Assembly (NCBI RefSeq): GCF_017916505.1
Contig: NZ_JAFMSZ010000002.1
Location: 372,001 to 436,000, forward strand
From: Naasia sp. SYSU D00057
Lineage (GTDB): Bacteria; Actinomycetota; Actinomycetes; Actinomycetales; Microbacteriaceae
DNA: 64,000 bases
Direction of reading: 5' to 3'
This document shows positions 48,525 to 58,891 of this stretch, in pieces (positions within the stretch are counted from its first letter, which is position 1; each line of letters starts with the position of its first letter). The position numbers and the translations under genes are program-made. Below the pieces are notes generated by a model. The model was not told where the DNA came from. It saw nothing but the letters and a program-made list of their open reading frames with translations, and did not search any database.

Positions 48525-49627
48525 GCGTAGGTCCGCTCGACGCGGGGACCGATTCGCGTGACGATCTCGTAGTTGATGGTGCCGGCCCATTCCGCCCACT
48601 CGTCCGCGGACGGGTGGCCGGCGGCCGGGTCGCCGAAGAGGACCGCCTGGTCGCCGACCGCGACGGGCGCGTCGCCGACCTCGACCACGAGCTGATCCAT
48701 GGCGATGCGGCCGCGCACCGGATGCCGGCGTCCGCCGATCTCCACTTCCGCGAGACCCGAGGCGGCGCGCGGGACGCCGTCCGCGTAGCCGAGCGGCACG
48801 AGCGCGAGCCGCGTGGCCTCCGGAGCCCGCCAGGTGTAGTCGTAGGAGACGCCCGCCCCCGCCGGGACGGTGCGGACGGCGGCCACCCGCGTGCGCAGGG
48901 TCATCGCCGGGGTCAGGCCCAGCTCCGCGGAGGTCACGCCGGCGAGCGGGGAGAGCCCGTACACGCCGATGCCGAGGCGCACGAGGTCGAAGCGGGCGTC
49001 CGGACGCTGCACGGTGCCGGCGGTGGCGGCGAGGTGGCGGAGCTCCGGCGTGATGCCGTGCTCCTCGAGCAGGTGCAGCGCGCGCCGGAACGCGGCGAGC
49101 GCCGTGGCGTCGTCGTCCTCGGACGCGTTCGAGAGGTGCGACATCACGCCGCGGACCCGGAGAAGCCCGGCCCGCTCGAGCAGGGCGGCGCGCTCGAACG
49201 CCGCCGGCCACTCCTCCGGCGCGAGGCCGTTGCGGCTCAGCCCCGTCTCGACCTTCAGGTGCACGTGCGGCAGGGCCTCGGCGTCCGCCGCCGCGACCGC
49301 GTCGAGCTGGTCGAGCGTCGAGACGCCGATGTCGATTCCGGCGTCGATCGCGGCGCGGAACTCGGCGCGCGGGTCGTGCAGCCAGGCGAGCATCGGGGCG
49401 CGGACACCGTCGGAGCGCAGCGCGAGGGCCTCGGCGAGGTCGGCCAAACCGAGCCAGTCGGCGCCGCCGTCGAGTGCCGCACGGGCGGCCGCGGCGGCAC
49501 CGTGCCCGTAGCCGTCCGCCTTCACCACGGCCATGGCGTGCGGTGTGCCGGCGAGGGAGCGCAGGCGGGCGACGTTGCCGCTGATCGCGCCGAGATCGAC
49601 GGCCGCCTCGCGCAGGGGGCCGGTCAT
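48521..49627 (-). CDS. alr: Alanine racemase
   Basis: The 368-residue PLP enzyme makes D-alanine for peptidoglycan. The PLP lysine is Lys36 in AVVKADGYGHGA. LSRNGLAPEEW and the C-terminal barrel with YDYTW (catalytic Tyr) and MDQLVVEVG are present. The ATG overlaps the acpS stop as ATGA. Confidence 0.96.
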   Translation of the reverse strand: MTGPLREAAVDLGAISGNVARLRSLAGTPHAMAVVKADGYGHGAAAAARAALDGGADWLGLADLAEALALRSDGVRAPMLAWLHDPRAEFRAAIDAGIDIGVSTLDQLDAVAAADAEALPHVHLKVETGLSRNGLAPEEWPAAFERAALLERAGLLRVRGVMSHLSNASEDDDATALAAFRRALHLLEEHGITPELRHLAATAGTVQRPDARFDLVRLGIGVYGLSPLAGVTSAELGLTPAMTLRTRVAAVRTVPAGAGVSYDYTWRAPEATRLALVPLGYADGVPRAASGLAEVEIGGRRHPVRGRIAMDQLVVEVGDAPVAVGDQAVLFGDPAAGHPSADEWAEWAGTINYEIVTRIGPRVERTYA

Positions 49628-49983
49628 GCCAGGCGCTCCGCGACGACGAACGCGCAGGCGACGCCGCCGTCGTGGGTCATCGACAGGTGCAGGTCGGTGA
49701 TGCCCCGTTCGGCGAGCATCTCCGCCACGCCGCCGCCCGCGCTGATGTGCGGGTTGCCGTGCTCGTCCGAGTCCACCACCATGTCGACCCAGCGAAAGCC
49801 CGCGCGGGTCTCCCCGATCGCCTTGATGAGGGCCTCCTTCGCGGCGAAGCGCGCCGCGAGCGACGCCGTCGACCGGTTCCGCTCACCCTCCGCGAAGAGA
49901 CGCGGCAGCAGCGCGGGCGTCCGCGCGACCGCGCGGTCGAAGCGCGCGATGTCGACCACGTCCACGCCGATCCCGACGATCAT
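49624..49983 (-). CDS. acpS: Holo-[acyl-carrier-protein] synthase
   Basis: The 119-residue phosphopantetheinyl transferase has the metal site GIGVDVVDIARF and FAAKEALIKAIG (Asp and Glu ligands) and ends with LSMTHDGGVACAFVV. It activates ACP for fatty acid synthesis. The ATG at 49983 gives the standard MIVGIGVD start; a longer in-frame reading has no family similarity. Confidence 0.95.
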   Translation of the reverse strand: MIVGIGVDVVDIARFDRAVARTPALLPRLFAEGERNRSTASLAARFAAKEALIKAIGETRAGFRWVDMVVDSDEHGNPHISAGGGVAEMLAERGITDLHLSMTHDGGVACAFVVAERLA

Positions 49984-50005
49984 CGGAGCCGCTCCGCGCG
50001 GCCCG

Positions 50006-51853
50006 TCACTCGACCGTGACGGACTTGGCGAGGTTGCGGGGCTGGTCGACGTCGAGGCCCTTCGCGGCGGCGAGCTCCATCGCGAAGATCTGCAGCGGCA
50101 CGACGGACAGCAGCGGCTCGAAGAGCGCGGCCGTGAGCGGGATGCGGATGACGTCGTCGGCGAAGGGCAGCACCGCGACGTCACCCTGCTCGGCGATCGC
50201 GATGATGTGGGCGCCCCGGGCGCGGATCTCCTGGATGTTGGAGACCACCTTCGGGTGCAGCGAGTTCGAGTCTCGAGGGCTCGGGACGACGACGAACACC
50301 CGCTGCCCCGGCTCGATGAGCGCGATCGGGCCGTGCTTGAGCTCGCCGGCGGCGAAGCCCTCCGCGTGGATGTAGGCGAGCTCCTTGAGCTTCAGCGCGC
50401 CCTCGAGCGCGATCGGATAGCCGACGTGGCGGCCGAGGAACAGCACCGAGCGGGTGTCCGACATCCCGCGGGCGAGCTCCTGGATCTCCTCCGCCGTCTC
50501 GAGGACGGTGCGGAGCTTGTCGGGCAGCGCGCCCAGCTCGTCGAGGGCGTCGCGCAGCTGGGTCTCGTCGAGGTGGCTGCGGACGCTCGCGAGGTGCAGC
50601 GCGAGCAGGTAGAGGGCGGTGACCTGGGCGACGAACGCCTTGGTGCTCGCCACGGCGACCTCGGGGCCGGCGTGCGTGTAGAGCGCGGCGTCCGACTCGC
50701 GGGCGATCGTGGCGCCCTGAGTGTTGCAGATGGACAGCGTCGTCGCTCCGCGCTCGCGCGCGTACTTGACGGCCATCAGGGTGTCCATGGTCTCGCCGGA
50801 CTGGCTGATCGAGACGACGACGGTGCGCGGGCCGATCACGGGCTCCCGGTAGCGGAACTCGTGCGACAGCTCCACGTCGACGGGCACGCCCGCCCACTTC
50901 TCGAGGGCGTACTTGCCGAGCATGCCCGCGTAGGCGGCGGTGCCGCAGGCCAGGATGAGCACGCGGTCCGCGTCGGCGAGCACCGAGCCGACCCCGTCGA
51001 GCTCGGGCAGGCTCACCTGCCCGTCGGCGATCCGGCCGCGCATGGTGTTGGCGACGGCGTCCGGCTCCTCGCTGATCTCCTTCGCCATGAAGCTCGACCA
51101 GCCGCCCTTGTCGGCAGCGGCGGGGTTCCAGTCGATCTCGAAGGGGTGCGTCTCGACCGCGTTGCCCTCGAAGTCGGTGACCTCGATGGCGTCGGGGCGG
51201 ATGGTGACGATCTGGTCCTGGCCGATCGCGACGGCGCGGCGGGTGTGCTCGACGAACGCGGCGACGTCGGAGCCGAGGAAGTTCTCGCCCTCGCCGAGCC
51301 CGATGACGAGCGGCGAGTTGCGGCGAGCGCCGACGACGACGCCGGGCTGGTCCTCGTGCAGGGCGAGCAGGGTGAAGGCGCCGTGCAGGCGGCCGACCAC
51401 GCGGCGGAAGGCGAGCGTCAGGTCGCCGGTCTCGCGGTACTCGCGGCCGAGCAGGACGGCGGCCACCTCGGTGTCGGTCTCGCTCGCGAAGGTGAAGCCC
51501 TCGCCGACGAGCTCCTCCTTCAGCGCGGAGAAGTTCTCGATGATCCCGTTGTGGATGACGGCGAGCTTGCCGTCATCGCCGAGGTGCGGGTGGGCGTTGC
51601 GATCGGTGGGGCCGCCGTGCGTCGCCCAGCGCGTGTGGCCGATGCCGGTGGTGCCGTCCGCGATCGGGCTGGCGGTGAGCTCCTCGGTGAGGACGTTGAG
51701 CTTCCCGGCGCGCTTGTGCGTCGAGAGGCGCCCGCCCGCGTCGATCATGGCGACGCCCGCCGAGTCGTAGCCTCGGTACTCCAGGCGCCGCAGGCCCCCG
51801 ATCAGCACCCCGAGGCTGGGGCGGTTGCCGACGTACCCGACGATTCCACACAT
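50006..51853 (-). CDS. glmS: Glutamine-fructose-6-phosphate aminotransferase
   Basis: The 615-residue enzyme makes glucosamine-6-phosphate for cell wall synthesis. The N-terminal glutaminase begins MCGIVGYVG (nucleophile Cys) and two SIS domains follow ([26 protein letters not shown]), ending NLAKSVTVE. The ATG is 7 nt after a TAGGAT -10 box, so leaderless. I see no glmS ribozyme or upstream structure, so feedback control by that route is absent. Confidence 0.97.
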   Translation of the reverse strand: MCGIVGYVGNRPSLGVLIGGLRRLEYRGYDSAGVAMIDAGGRLSTHKRAGKLNVLTEELTASPIADGTTGIGHTRWATHGGPTDRNAHPHLGDDGKLAVIHNGIIENFSALKEELVGEGFTFASETDTEVAAVLLGREYRETGDLTLAFRRVVGRLHGAFTLLALHEDQPGVVVGARRNSPLVIGLGEGENFLGSDVAAFVEHTRRAVAIGQDQIVTIRPDAIEVTDFEGNAVETHPFEIDWNPAAADKGGWSSFMAKEISEEPDAVANTMRGRIADGQVSLPELDGVGSVLADADRVLILACGTAAYAGMLGKYALEKWAGVPVDVELSHEFRYREPVIGPRTVVVSISQSGETMDTLMAVKYARERGATTLSICNTQGATIARESDAALYTHAGPEVAVASTKAFVAQVTALYLLALHLASVRSHLDETQLRDALDELGALPDKLRTVLETAEEIQELARGMSDTRSVLFLGRHVGYPIALEGALKLKELAYIHAEGFAAGELKHGPIALIEPGQRVFVVVPSPRDSNSLHPKVVSNIQEIRARGAHIIAIAEQGDVAVLPFADDVIRIPLTAALFEPLLSVVPLQIFAMELAAAKGLDVDQPRNLAKSVTVE

Positions 51854-51860
51854 GCGCCCA

Positions 51861-51866
51861 ATCCTA
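51861..51866 (-). promoter_or_regulatory. Leaderless -10 box of glmS
   Basis: TAGGAT on the minus strand, 7 nt before ATG 51853. Confidence 0.55.
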
Positions 51867-51926
51867 CGGAAGGCGGGAGCGGAGTCCGGTCCCCCGTTGT
51901 GGTCAAGCGCGTCGGCCCGGCGCGGC

Positions 51927-51932
51927 TACGCT
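51927..51932 (+). promoter_or_regulatory. Leaderless -10 box of coaA
   Basis: TACGCT, 7 nt before ATG 51940, divergent from glmS. The AAAAGG directly before the ATG is too close to act as a ribosome site. Confidence 0.5.
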
Positions 51933-51939
51933 GAAAAGG

Positions 51940-52884
51940 ATGTCCGAGCCCGCAGCAGCGTCCAGCGGGACTCCGTTCCTCGAGATCGACCGGGCCCGCT
52001 GGGCCGCGCTCGCTCCGGCCGCCGCCCTTCCCCTCGACGAGCGGCAGCTGATCCGGCTCCGGGGACTCGGTGAGCCGCTTGAAGCCGACGAGGTGGCCGA
52101 CGTGTACGCGCCGCTCAGCCGGCTGCTGAACCTCTACGCGACGGCGCGTCGCCGGCTGCACCAGGACACGTCGGCGTTCCTCGGCGAGCAGGAGTCCAAG
52201 GTGCCGTTCGTGATCGGCATCGCCGGGTCGGTCGCCGTGGGCAAGTCGACGGTGGCCCGCCTCCTGCGCGAGCTGCTGTCGCACTGGGAGGGCACGCCCC
52301 GGGTCGAGCTCGTCACGACGGACGGCTTCCTGCTGCCGAACGCCGAGCTCGAGCGGCGCGGGCTCATGACCCGCAAGGGGTTCCCCGAGTCGTACGACCG
52401 CCGATCCCTGCTGCGCTTCCTCAGCCGCGTGAAGAGCGGCGTCGAGGAGGTGCGCGCCCCCTTCTACTCGCACCTCAGCTACGACATCGTGCCGACCGCC
52501 GAGATCGTGGTCCGTAGACCCGACGTGCTCATCGTCGAGGGGCTCAACGTGCTGCAGCCGCCGACCGTGGGCGGCAAGCTGGCGGTCAGCGACCTGTTCG
52601 ACGTCGGGATCTACGTGGACGCGCGCACCTCGGACATCGCCCGCTGGTACGAGGAGCGATTCCTGCGCCTGCAGCGCGGCGCGTTCGCCGACCCGAAGTC
52701 GTACTTCCACCGCTACGCGTCGCTCACCGAGAGCGAGGCCCGCGAGCGGGCGCGCTCGATCTGGGCGGAGATCAACGAGCCGAACCTCGTCGAGAACATC
52801 CTCCCGACGCGCTCGCGCGCCTCGCTGGTGCTCCGCAAGGACTCGGACCACAGCGTCCGCTCGGTCCTGCTCCGCAAGCTGTAG
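51940..52884 (+). CDS. coaA: Pantothenate kinase, type I
   Basis: The 314-residue P-loop kinase phosphorylates pantothenate, the first step of CoA synthesis. It shows [17 protein letters not shown] (Walker A), [23 protein letters not shown] and [10 protein letters not shown], all diagnostic for CoaA. It is convergent with glmM across a hairpin. Confidence 0.96.
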   Translation: MSEPAAASSGTPFLEIDRARWAALAPAAALPLDERQLIRLRGLGEPLEADEVADVYAPLSRLLNLYATARRRLHQDTSAFLGEQESKVPFVIGIAGSVAVGKSTVARLLRELLSHWEGTPRVELVTTDGFLLPNAELERRGLMTRKGFPESYDRRSLLRFLSRVKSGVEEVRAPFYSHLSYDIVPTAEIVVRRPDVLIVEGLNVLQPPTVGGKLAVSDLFDVGIYVDARTSDIARWYEERFLRLQRGAFADPKSYFHRYASLTESEARERARSIWAEINEPNLVENILPTRSRASLVLRKDSDHSVRSVLLRKL

Positions 52885-52899
52885 AACCCGCGCACGAGA

Positions 52900-52959
52900 A
52901 GTGCCCGCTGCGGCGCGAAGTGCCCGCTTCAGGCGTCACTTCGCGCCGCAACGGGCACT
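52900..52959. terminator. Bidirectional hairpin between coaA and glmM
   Basis: A 23-bp inverted repeat with one mismatch (arms 52900-52922 and 52937-52959; starts AGTGCCCGCTGCGGCG) occupies the convergent gap. The first ten bases are the same as those of the Liv terminator arm at 39608. Confidence 0.8.
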
Positions 52960-52970
52960 CGGCGGAGGGG

Positions 52971-54338
52971 TCAGGCGACGACGGCGAGGCGCTCGCGGAC
53001 GACCGCGGCGAGCTCGTTCGCCACGTTCTCGGCGGTGTGCTGGTCCGCGGCCTCGACCATGACGCGGACCATCGGCTCGGTGCCGGACGGGCGCAGCAGG
53101 ACGCGGCCCGAGTCGCCGAGGCGCTGCTCGGCGCCGGCGACGGCCTCCGCGATCGCGTCGTCGCCGCCGAGGCGGTCGCGGTCGACGCCCTTCACGTTGA
53201 CGAGGACCTGCGGGTACATCGTGACCGCGGACGCGAGCTCGGCGAGGGTCTTGCCGGTGCGGGCCATCTCGCCCGCGATGTGCAGGCCGGTGAGGAGGCC
53301 GTCGCCGGTCGTCGCGTGGTCGGTCATGATCACGTGGCCCGACTGCTCGCCGCCGAGGGAGAGGTTCTTGGCGGTCAGCTCCTCGAGCACGTACCGGTCG
53401 CCGACGCGCGTCTGCACCACGTCGATGCCGTTCTCGCGCATCGCCATGGTGAGCCCGATGTTGCTCATCACCGTGGTGACCAGGGTGCGCTCCCGCAGCA
53501 CGCCGCGCTCCGCCATGCCGAGGGCGAGGATCGCCATGATCTCGTCGCCGCCGATGATGTTGCCCTGCGCGTCGACCGCGAGGCAGCGGTCGGCGTCGCC
53601 GTCGTGCGCGATGCCGAGGTCGGCCCCGTGCTCGACGACGGCGGCCGCGAGCGGTCCGAGGTGGGTCGAGCCGACGCCGTCGTTGATGTTGATGCCGTCG
53701 GGGTCGTTGCCGATGACGGTCACGCGAGCCCCCGCGTCGGAGAACACCTCGGGCGAGACGCCGGCCGCCGCGCCGTTGGCGCAGTCGATCACGACGTGCA
53801 GCCCGTCGAGGCGGGCCGGGAGCGTCGTGAGCAGGTGCAGGACGTAGCGGTCCTCGGCGTCCGCGAACCGGCGGATGCGGCCGACCTGCGCGCCGACCGG
53901 CGCGAGCTTCGGCTCGTCCAGCGCCGCCTCGATCCGGTCCTCGACCTCGTCGGGCAGCTTCACTCCGCCGCGGGCGAAGATCTTGATGCCGTTGTCGGGA
54001 GCGGGATTGTGCGATGCCGACACCATGACGCCGAAGTCGGCGTCGATGTCCGCGATCAGGAACGCGGCGGCGGGCGTCGGGATCACGCCGGCGTCGAGCA
54101 CGTCGACGCCGGAGCTCGCGAGCCCGGCGGCGACCGCGGCGGTCAGGAACTCGCCCGAGACCCGGGGGTCGCGGGCGACGACGGCGACGGGTCGGCGGCC
54201 CTGCGCGCGGCGAGCCTCCGCGCTGCGCCCCCTGCCCAGGACGACCGCAGTCGCCTGGGCGAGGGAGAGCGCGAGCTCCACCGACACATCGCGGTTGGCG
54301 AGGCCTCTGACCCCGTCAGTGCCGAAGAGTCGTGGCAT
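52971..54338 (-). CDS. glmM: Phosphoglucosamine mutase
   Basis: The 455-residue enzyme interconverts glucosamine-6-phosphate and glucosamine-1-phosphate. It starts [12 protein letters not shown], has the phosphoserine loop [12 protein letters not shown] (Ser109), the metal loop [11 protein letters not shown] and the C-terminal phosphate site [15 protein letters not shown]. Together with nearby glmS it feeds UDP-GlcNAc synthesis. It follows rpsI by 18 nt, so it may be co-transcribed with rplM-rpsI. Confidence 0.97.
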   Translation of the reverse strand: MPRLFGTDGVRGLANRDVSVELALSLAQATAVVLGRGRSAEARRAQGRRPVAVVARDPRVSGEFLTAAVAAGLASSGVDVLDAGVIPTPAAAFLIADIDADFGVMVSASHNPAPDNGIKIFARGGVKLPDEVEDRIEAALDEPKLAPVGAQVGRIRRFADAEDRYVLHLLTTLPARLDGLHVVIDCANGAAAGVSPEVFSDAGARVTVIGNDPDGININDGVGSTHLGPLAAAVVEHGADLGIAHDGDADRCLAVDAQGNIIGGDEIMAILALGMAERGVLRERTLVTTVMSNIGLTMAMRENGIDVVQTRVGDRYVLEELTAKNLSLGGEQSGHVIMTDHATTGDGLLTGLHIAGEMARTGKTLAELASAVTMYPQVLVNVKGVDRDRLGGDDAIAEAVAGAEQRLGDSGRVLLRPSGTEPMVRVMVEAADQHTAENVANELAAVVRERLAVVA

Positions 54339-54356
54339 GTCTCCGGACGCCGTGGA

Positions 54357-54842
54357 TCAGCGCTTGGAGAACTGAGGCGCCTTGCGGGCCTTCTTGAGAC
54401 CGGCCTTCTTGCGCTCGGTGACGCGGGCGTCACGGCTGAGGAAGCCGGCCTTCTTGAGCGTCGGCCGGTTGTTCTCGGCGTCGATCTCGTTGAGCGCACG
54501 GGCGATCGCGAGGCGCAGGGCGCCCGCCTGGCCGGAGGGGCCGCCGCCGGTGATCTTCGCGATCACGTCGTAGCTGCCGAGGAGCTCGAGGACCTTGAAC
54601 GGGTCCGTGATGAGCTGCTGGTGCAGCTTGTTCGGGAAGTAGTTCGCGAACTCACGGCCGTTGACCGTGATGGTGCCGCTGCCCGGAACGAGGCGCACGC
54701 GGGCGATGGCCTGCTTGCGGCGGCCGACGGCCGCACCCGGGACGTTGAGGACGGCGCGCGGGGTGGCCGGCGCGGCCTCGACGGGGCTCTCGGTGGTGAA
54801 GCTCGAAGGAGCGTTGTCGATGGAGTCTGCGATTCTCGCCAT
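54357..54842 (-). CDS. rpsI: 30S ribosomal protein S9
   Basis: The 161-residue protein has an N-terminal extension of about 38 residues and the S9 core ([43 protein letters not shown]), ending in the basic tail [12 protein letters not shown] that reaches the P-site tRNA. It lies 26 nt after rplM in the standard L13-S9 operon. Confidence 0.97.
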   Translation of the reverse strand: MARIADSIDNAPSSFTTESPVEAAPATPRAVLNVPGAAVGRRKQAIARVRLVPGSGTITVNGREFANYFPNKLHQQLITDPFKVLELLGSYDVIAKITGGGPSGQAGALRLAIARALNEIDAENNRPTLKKAGFLSRDARVTERKKAGLKKARKAPQFSKR

Positions 54843-54868
54843 GTTCGTGAAGTCCTTGAGGGCCGGCG

Positions 54869-55315
54869 CTACTGAGCGACCTGGTTGAGGGTGTACGGCG
54901 TGGGCTGCTGGGCAGCGTGGGGGTGCTCGGGGCCCGCGTAGACCTTGAGCTTCTTGAGCTGGGCGGCGCCGAGCGAGTTCTTCGGCAGCATGCCGCGGAT
55001 CGCCTTCTCGACGGCGCGGGTCGGGTGCTTCTCGAGCAGCTCGGTGTACGAGGTGGCGGTGAGGCCGCCCGGGTAGCCGGAGTGGCGGTACGCCTTCTTC
55101 TGGGCGAGCTTCGAGCCGGTCAGGGCGACCTTCTCCGCGTTGACGATGATGACGAAGTCACCGGTGTCGACGTGGGGGGCGAAGGTGGGCTTGTGCTTCC
55201 CGCGGAGGAGGGCAGCCGCGTGGCTGGCGAGGCGACCGAGGACGATGTCGGTCGCGTCGATCACGAGCCAGTTGCGCTGGATCTCGCTCTCCCGGGGCGT
55301 GTAAGTGCGCGTCAC
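54869..55315 (-). CDS. rplM: 50S ribosomal protein L13
   Basis: The 148-residue protein begins [31 protein letters not shown] and contains [12 protein letters not shown] and [24 protein letters not shown]. The GTG at 55315 gives the usual length; the open frame extends upstream without similarity. A leader of about 110 nt with a CGTTCCC/GGGAACG hairpin precedes it. Confidence 0.97.
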   Translation of the reverse strand: MTRTYTPRESEIQRNWLVIDATDIVLGRLASHAAALLRGKHKPTFAPHVDTGDFVIIVNAEKVALTGSKLAQKKAYRHSGYPGGLTATSYTELLEKHPTRAVEKAIRGMLPKNSLGAAQLKKLKVYAGPEHPHAAQQPTPYTLNQVAQ

Positions 55316-55362
55316 GGTAGGTGCTTTCTTGTCGAGGTGTTCGTGGATCCCGCTCCGATGGG

Positions 55363-55379
55363 CGTTCCCCCTGGGAACG
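55363..55379 (-). promoter_or_regulatory. Hairpin in the rplM-rpsI leader
   Basis: CGTTCCC and GGGAACG form a 7-bp stem with a 3-nt loop, about 48 nt before the rplM GTG. The promoter is probably TAAGCT (minus strand, 55434-55439), overlapping the truA stop. L13 operons are autoregulated through their leaders in some bacteria; here that is inference. Confidence 0.45.
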
Positions 55380-55436
55380 GCCGCGGTGGAGGGCTCAACT
55401 GAAGGCGTCGCAGTGCGCGAACGCCAACGGGAGAGC

Positions 55437-56372
55437 TTACCCGATGGCGGGCGGGGCGACAACCGAGGCGGTCTCGTGCGCCTGGCGGCGTGCACGGGTC
55501 TGCTCGGCGCGGGCGGCGAGATCGGCGTCCCGCGGATAGCCGACCTCCAGGAGGGTGAGCCCGCGGGCCGGCATCACGATGAACTCGCTGCTGCGGGCGC
55601 CCGCGCCGAGCAGCTGCTGCGGCCTGTCGATCGGCAGGCGGCCCTCCCCCACCGCGACGGCGGCGCCGACGAGGGCGCGGACCATCGAGTGGCAGAACGC
55701 ATCGGCCTGGACGCGGGCGACGAGCACGCCGTCGCCGCCCCGGTGCCACTCGTAGTCCTGCAGCGTGCGGATGGTGGTCGCCTCGGCGCGCGGCTTGCAG
55801 TAGGCGGCGAAGTCGTGCAGGCCGAGCATCGCGCGCGCGGCGGCGTTCATGGCGTCCGCGTCCAGCGCGGTCGGATGCCACACGGTCCGGTGGCGGTCGA
55901 GCGGGCTCCTGGTCTCCGGGGTGTCGGCGATGCGGTACTCGTAGCGCCGCCACACCGCGCCGAAGCGGGCGTCGAACCCGTCGGGGGCGAGGTCGGCGGC
56001 GGTCAGGACGACGTCCGACGACAGACCGAGGATGCCGTTGAGGCGGGCGGCGAGCCGCTCCCCGGGCGAAGCGGTCGAGCGCGTCCGCCGCTCCCGGGAG
56101 AGCGCGGCGACCTGTTCGTCCGTGAGGTCGACGTGAGCGACCTGGCCGAGCGCATGCACGCCGGCGTCCGTGCGGCCCGCCACGACCAGCGAGGGGACGG
56201 GCGGATGCCGGCGCAGGAGCATCCCGAGCGCGTCCTCGAGCACACCCTGCACGGTGCGGAGGCCGGGCTGACGCGTCCAGCCGTGGAACCCGGTGCCGTC
56301 GTAGGCGACGCGCAGGCGGAAGCGGGTGGTCGCCGCTTCCCCCGTCGCCGGGGTCGCGCCCTGTTCCGTCAC
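55437..56372 (-). CDS. truA: tRNA pseudouridine synthase A
   Basis: The 311-residue enzyme makes pseudouridine 38-40 in tRNA. The catalytic Asp lies in [29 protein letters not shown] and [12 protein letters not shown] are also typical. A loop of about 20 residues ([20 protein letters not shown]) is an actinobacterial feature. The GTG is 6 nt after a TAGACT -10 box, divergent from the ligase gene. Confidence 0.96.
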   Translation of the reverse strand: MTEQGATPATGEAATTRFRLRVAYDGTGFHGWTRQPGLRTVQGVLEDALGMLLRRHPPVPSLVVAGRTDAGVHALGQVAHVDLTDEQVAALSRERRTRSTASPGERLAARLNGILGLSSDVVLTAADLAPDGFDARFGAVWRRYEYRIADTPETRSPLDRHRTVWHPTALDADAMNAAARAMLGLHDFAAYCKPRAEATTIRTLQDYEWHRGGDGVLVARVQADAFCHSMVRALVGAAVAVGEGRLPIDRPQQLLGAGARSSEFIVMPARGLTLLEVGYPRDADLAARAEQTRARRQAHETASVVAPPAIG

Positions 56373-56378
56373 CCCGGA

Positions 56379-56384
56379 AGTCTA
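56379..56384 (-). promoter_or_regulatory. Leaderless -10 box of truA
   Basis: TAGACT on the minus strand, 6 nt before GTG 56372. Confidence 0.55.
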
Positions 56385-56411
56385 GGTGTGCCGCCGCGGA
56401 ACCGGCTCCGG

Positions 56412-56417
56412 CAGGAT
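56412..56417 (+). promoter_or_regulatory. Leaderless -10 box of the ATP-dependent ligase gene
   Basis: CAGGAT, 6 nt before ATG 56424. Confidence 0.45.
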
Positions 56418-56423
56418 GGGCCC

Positions 56424-57476
56424 ATGGACCTGCCCGTCGACCTGCCAACGGAGCCGATGCTCGCGAAGGCCATCCCCGACATCCCGGCCTCCGCACCGGG
56501 CGGCGGGGCCCTCAGCTACGAGCCGAAGTGGGACGGGTTCCGCGGGATCGTCTACTTCGACGGCACCGAGGTCGAGATCGGCTCCCGCGGCTCGAAGACG
56601 CTCACCCGGTACTTCCCCGAGCTCGTCGAGGTGTTCCGTGAGCAGCTCCCCGAGCCGTGCGTCCTCGACGGGGAGATCATCGTGCGGACCGGCACGCCGG
56701 GCGCCGAGCGCCTGGACTGGGAGGCGCTCTCGCAGCGGATCCACCCGGCCGAGAGCCGCATCCGGAGGCTCGCCGAGGAGACGCCCGCGGCGTTCGTCGC
56801 GTTCGACGCCCTCGCGGCCGGCGACCGATCCCTCCTCGGCGCGCCCTTCTCCGAGCGTCGGGCCGAGCTCGAGCGGCTGCTCGCGGACGCGGCGGCTCCT
56901 CTGCACCTCACCCGCACGACGGGCGATCCGGAGGTGGCGCGGTCCTGGCTCACCGAGTTCGAGGGCGCCGGCCTCGACGGGGTGGTCGCGAAGCCGCTCG
57001 AGGCGACGTACCAGCCCGGCAAGCGGACGATGCTGAAGATCAAGCACGAGCGGACCGCCGACGTGGTCGTCGTCGGCTATCGCGTGCACAAGAGCGGCCG
57101 CGGCGTCGGCTCCCTGCTCGTCGCGCTGCACGACGACGCAGGGCAGCTGCGGAACGTGGGCGGCATCTCGGCGTTCTCGGACGCGCGCCGGCTGGAGCTC
57201 GTCGACCAGCTCGACCCGCTCGTGAAGCGCGATGCCGAGGGCAACCCGGTGACAGGGGAGGGCGAGCGCAACCGGTTCTCGACCAACAAGGACACCTCGT
57301 TCGTCGTGCTGCGACCGGAGCTCGTCGTGGAGGTGCGCTACGACCAGATGGAGGGCGACCGCTTCCGGCACACGGCGCAGTTCGTCCGGTGGCGGCCGGA
57401 TCGGGACGCGGCGTCGTGCACGTTCGCCCAGCTCGACCGGCCGATCGCGTACGACCTCGACCGCGTGATCCGGTGA
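56424..57476 (+). CDS. ligC: ATP-dependent DNA ligase (LigC type)
   Basis: The 350-residue enzyme contains the adenylation lysine in EPKWDGFRGIVYF (motif I), CVLDGEIIV (motif III), FDALAA, GLDGVVAKPLEATYQPG (motif IV) and MLKIKHERTADVVVVGY (motif V), then an OB-fold. It is the short ligase without polymerase or nuclease domains, like mycobacterial LigC, used in repair or alternative end joining. A LigD-type polymerase gene is 4 kb away; no Ku gene is in the window. The stop overlaps the photolyase GTG. Confidence 0.93.
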   Translation: MDLPVDLPTEPMLAKAIPDIPASAPGGGALSYEPKWDGFRGIVYFDGTEVEIGSRGSKTLTRYFPELVEVFREQLPEPCVLDGEIIVRTGTPGAERLDWEALSQRIHPAESRIRRLAEETPAAFVAFDALAAGDRSLLGAPFSERRAELERLLADAAAPLHLTRTTGDPEVARSWLTEFEGAGLDGVVAKPLEATYQPGKRTMLKIKHERTADVVVVGYRVHKSGRGVGSLLVALHDDAGQLRNVGGISAFSDARRLELVDQLDPLVKRDAEGNPVTGEGERNRFSTNKDTSFVVLRPELVVEVRYDQMEGDRFRHTAQFVRWRPDRDAASCTFAQLDRPIAYDLDRVIR

Positions 57477-58861
57477 CCGCCGCCTCCGTCGTCTGGCTGC
57501 GCGACGACCTGCGGCTCTCCGACAATCCGGCGCTCACGGCGGCGGCGGAGCGCGGCGGTCCGGTGGTCGTGCTCTTCGTGCTGGACGACGACCCGGCCGT
57601 GACGCGGCCCCGCGGCGGCGCGAGCCGCTGGTGGCTGCACGGCAGCCTCGCCTCGCTCGCGGACGAGCTGCGCTCGCGCGGCTCGGCCCTCGTCCTGCGG
57701 CGCGGATCGGCGGCCTCGATCGTGCCGGCCGTCGCGGCGGAGGCCGGCGCGGGCGCGGTGTTCTGGAACCGGCGCTACGAGGCGGGCGAACGCGAGCAGG
57801 ACGCCTCCCTCAAGTCCGCGCTGCGGGGGCAGGGGCTCGAGGTGCGCAGCTTCGCGGCCTCGCTGCTCTCCGAGCCCGAGCAGGTCCGGCGTGCGGACGG
57901 CGAGCCGTACGGCGTCTACTCCGCCTACGTCCGCGCCGCCCGCGCGCTCGGGGCTCCGCGAGAGCCGCTGCCCGTCCCCGCGGCGCTGCCGGCCCCCTCC
58001 GTGCCGCCCTCCTCCGACGTGCTCGAGGACTGGGAGCTCCTGCCCACCTCGCCCGACTGGGCGGCCGGGCTGCGCGACACCTGGACCCCCGGCGAGCGCG
58101 GCGGCGGCGACCGGCTCGCCGCGCTGACGGGGCGACTCGAGGAGTACGGGCACGACCGGGACCTGCCCGCGGCCGACGCCACCTCCCGCCTCTCCCCCCA
58201 CCTCCGGAACGGCGAGGTGAGCCCGCACCAGGTGTGGCACGCGGTGACCGCGGCGGACCCCGCGGGCCGCAGCTCCGGCAAGTTCCTCGGCGAGCTGCTC
58301 TGGCGCGAGTTCAACTACAGCCTGCTCACCGCCCACCCGCGCCTCGGCGACGAGAACCTCCGGCCCGCCTTCGACCGGTTCCCGTGGAACCCGGCGGATC
58401 CGGCGGTCCTGGAGCGCTGGCAGCGCGGCCGCACGGGCTTCCCGCTCGTCGACGCCGGCATGCGGCAGCTGTGGACGACGGGCTGGATGCACAACCGGGT
58501 GCGGATGGTGACCGCCTCGTTCCTCGTCAAGAACCTGCTGATCGACTGGCGGGAGGGCGAGCGGTGGTTCTGGGACACCCTCGTCGACTCGGATCCGGCG
58601 AACAACGCGGCCAATTGGCAGTGGGTGGCGGGCACGGGGATCGACCCCGCCCCCTACTTCCGGGTGTTCAACCCGGTGCTGCAGAGCCGCAAGTTCGACC
58701 CGGAGGGAACCTACCTGCGCACCTGGCTGCCCGAGCTCGCCCATCTCGATGCCGCGGCGATCCACGAGCCGCGCGGCGTCACCGGCTACCCCGTGCCGAT
58801 GGTCGACCTCAAGGCGAGCCGAGCGGCGGCGCTGCGCGCGTTCGACTCGATCTCCGGCTGA
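57473..58861 (+). CDS. phr: Deoxyribodipyrimidine photolyase
   Basis: The 462-residue protein has the N-terminal photolyase antenna domain (SVVWLRDDLRLSDNPAL) and the C-terminal FAD domain (SPHLRNGEVSPHQVW; GRTGFPLVDAGMRQLWTTGWMHNRVRM; TLVDSDPANNAANWQWVAGTG). It splits UV-induced pyrimidine dimers using light. GTGA overlap makes it co-translated with the ligase gene, a two-gene DNA repair operon. Confidence 0.95.
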   Translation: MTAASVVWLRDDLRLSDNPALTAAAERGGPVVVLFVLDDDPAVTRPRGGASRWWLHGSLASLADELRSRGSALVLRRGSAASIVPAVAAEAGAGAVFWNRRYEAGEREQDASLKSALRGQGLEVRSFAASLLSEPEQVRRADGEPYGVYSAYVRAARALGAPREPLPVPAALPAPSVPPSSDVLEDWELLPTSPDWAAGLRDTWTPGERGGGDRLAALTGRLEEYGHDRDLPAADATSRLSPHLRNGEVSPHQVWHAVTAADPAGRSSGKFLGELLWREFNYSLLTAHPRLGDENLRPAFDRFPWNPADPAVLERWQRGRTGFPLVDAGMRQLWTTGWMHNRVRMVTASFLVKNLLIDWREGERWFWDTLVDSDPANNAANWQWVAGTGIDPAPYFRVFNPVLQSRKFDPEGTYLRTWLPELAHLDAAAIHEPRGVTGYPVPMVDLKASRAAALRAFDSISG

Positions 58862-58891
58862 CCGCCGCACCGTCGGAGCGAGCTCTGCGGC

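Noticed and set aside
48614-51934. A 1,106-codon plus-strand frame opposite alr, acpS and glmS
   Set aside because: It is antisense to well-conserved genes and has biased low-information composition (Arg, Asp, Val, Gly, Leu).
51854-51939. glmS riboswitch-ribozyme
   Set aside because: The glmS start codon is 7 nt from a -10 box, leaving no room for the ribozyme.
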